DNA from: an uncultured Collinsella sp.
GTDB taxonomy: Bacteria; Actinomycetota; Coriobacteriia; Coriobacteriales; Coriobacteriaceae
Direction of reading: 5' to 3'
Length of the DNA: 5,993 nucleotides
Assembly: GCA_900554585.1 (NCBI GenBank)
Contig: USHS01000090.1
Coordinates: 1 to 5,993 of the forward strand
Positions 5,864 to 5,993 of the stretch are shown here, piece by piece. The stretch's first letter is position 1. Every line of letters begins with the position of its first letter. The position numbers were made by a program, and so were the translations under genes. The notes beneath the pieces were generated by a model that saw only the letters and a program-made list of their open reading frames with translations, did not search any database and had not been told where the DNA came from.

Positions 5864-5938
5864 TGGCTCCCCGGGTAGGACTCGAACCTACAACAGCGCG
5901 GTTAACAGCCGCGTGCTCTACCATTGAGCTAAGGAGGA
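5864..5938 (-). tRNA. tRNA-Asn (anticodon GUU), CCA encoded, acceptor stem partly unpaired
   Basis: The cloverleaf can be drawn in full on the minus strand: D arm GCTC/GAGC (5929-5926 and 5918-5915), anticodon stem CGCGG/CCGCG (5913-5909 and 5901-5897) with loop CTGTTAA and anticodon GTT at 5906-5904, a 5-nt variable loop, T arm GTAGG/CCTAC (5891-5887 and 5879-5875) with loop TTCGAGT, discriminator G at 5867 and encoded CCA at 5866-5864. The acceptor strands are TCCTCCT (5938-5932) and CCGGGGA (5874-5868). Pairs 1-72 to 5-68 form, one as G-U, but 6-67 is C-C and 7-66 is U-C. The rest looks like a normal tRNA-Asn. The defect may reflect a sequence or assembly error, a recombinant copy, or a weakened gene. 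Transcription ends at the terminator at 5857-5828. Confidence 0.9.
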
Positions 5939-5948
5939 GTGTTGGCGC

Positions 5949-5978
5949 TACCTATCTTTCCGGGCCGTTTCCAGCCAA
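5949..5978 (-). promoter_or_regulatory. Possible promoter of the tRNA-Asn gene
   Basis: On the minus strand, TTGGCT (5978-5973, 4 of 6 to TTGACA) is separated by 18 nt from TAGGTA (5954-5949, weak -10 lacking the final T). Transcription would begin almost at the mature tRNA 5' end at 5938. The match is weak and the tRNA could instead be transcribed from further upstream, outside the window. Confidence 0.22.
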
Positions 5979-5993
5979 GTATTGTGGGCAGAA

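Overview
The window reads as a chromosomal stretch of a GC-rich member of the Coriobacteriia, with a Collinsella-like gut actinobacterium as the best guess. This rests on the gene order, the actinobacterial flavour of RecG and CoaD, and the high GC; it is inference, since no database search was possible. Every real gene is on the minus strand, so transcription runs from the right end of the window to the left.

In transcription order: a tRNA-Asn gene (5938 to 5864) followed by a clear rho-independent terminator (5857 to 5828); a 158-bp spacer with a possible promoter; then a compact housekeeping operon. The operon holds an Asp23/Gls24-family (YloU-type) protein, the fatty acid kinase catalytic subunit FakA (YloV), the branch-migration helicase RecG, the 16S rRNA methyltransferase RsmD, phosphopantetheine adenylyltransferase CoaD, and the first 66 codons of a small conserved protein commonly found just after coaD. 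Spacing is tight: 27 nt asp23-fakA, 10 nt fakA-recG, a 4-nt ATGA overlap recG-rsmD, an 8-nt overlap rsmD-coaD, and 68 nt coaD to the last gene.

The operon combines lipid and cofactor metabolism (FakA phosphorylates fatty acids, CoaD makes dephospho-CoA), replication fork repair (RecG) and ribosome maturation (RsmD). The yloU-yloV-recG and rsmD-coaD blocks are both well-known bacterial neighbourhoods; here they are joined in one run.

The first 37 bases are not biological. They are an untrimmed Illumina Nextera (Tn5 mosaic end) adapter, which cuts off the last gene and creates a false open reading frame. The other odd feature is the tRNA-Asn gene, whose acceptor stem has two unpaired positions next to the body of the tRNA. 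I see no mobile element, CRISPR array, phage or defence gene, and no sign of an undescribed system; the region is ordinary core genome with one assembly artefact and one questionable tRNA.
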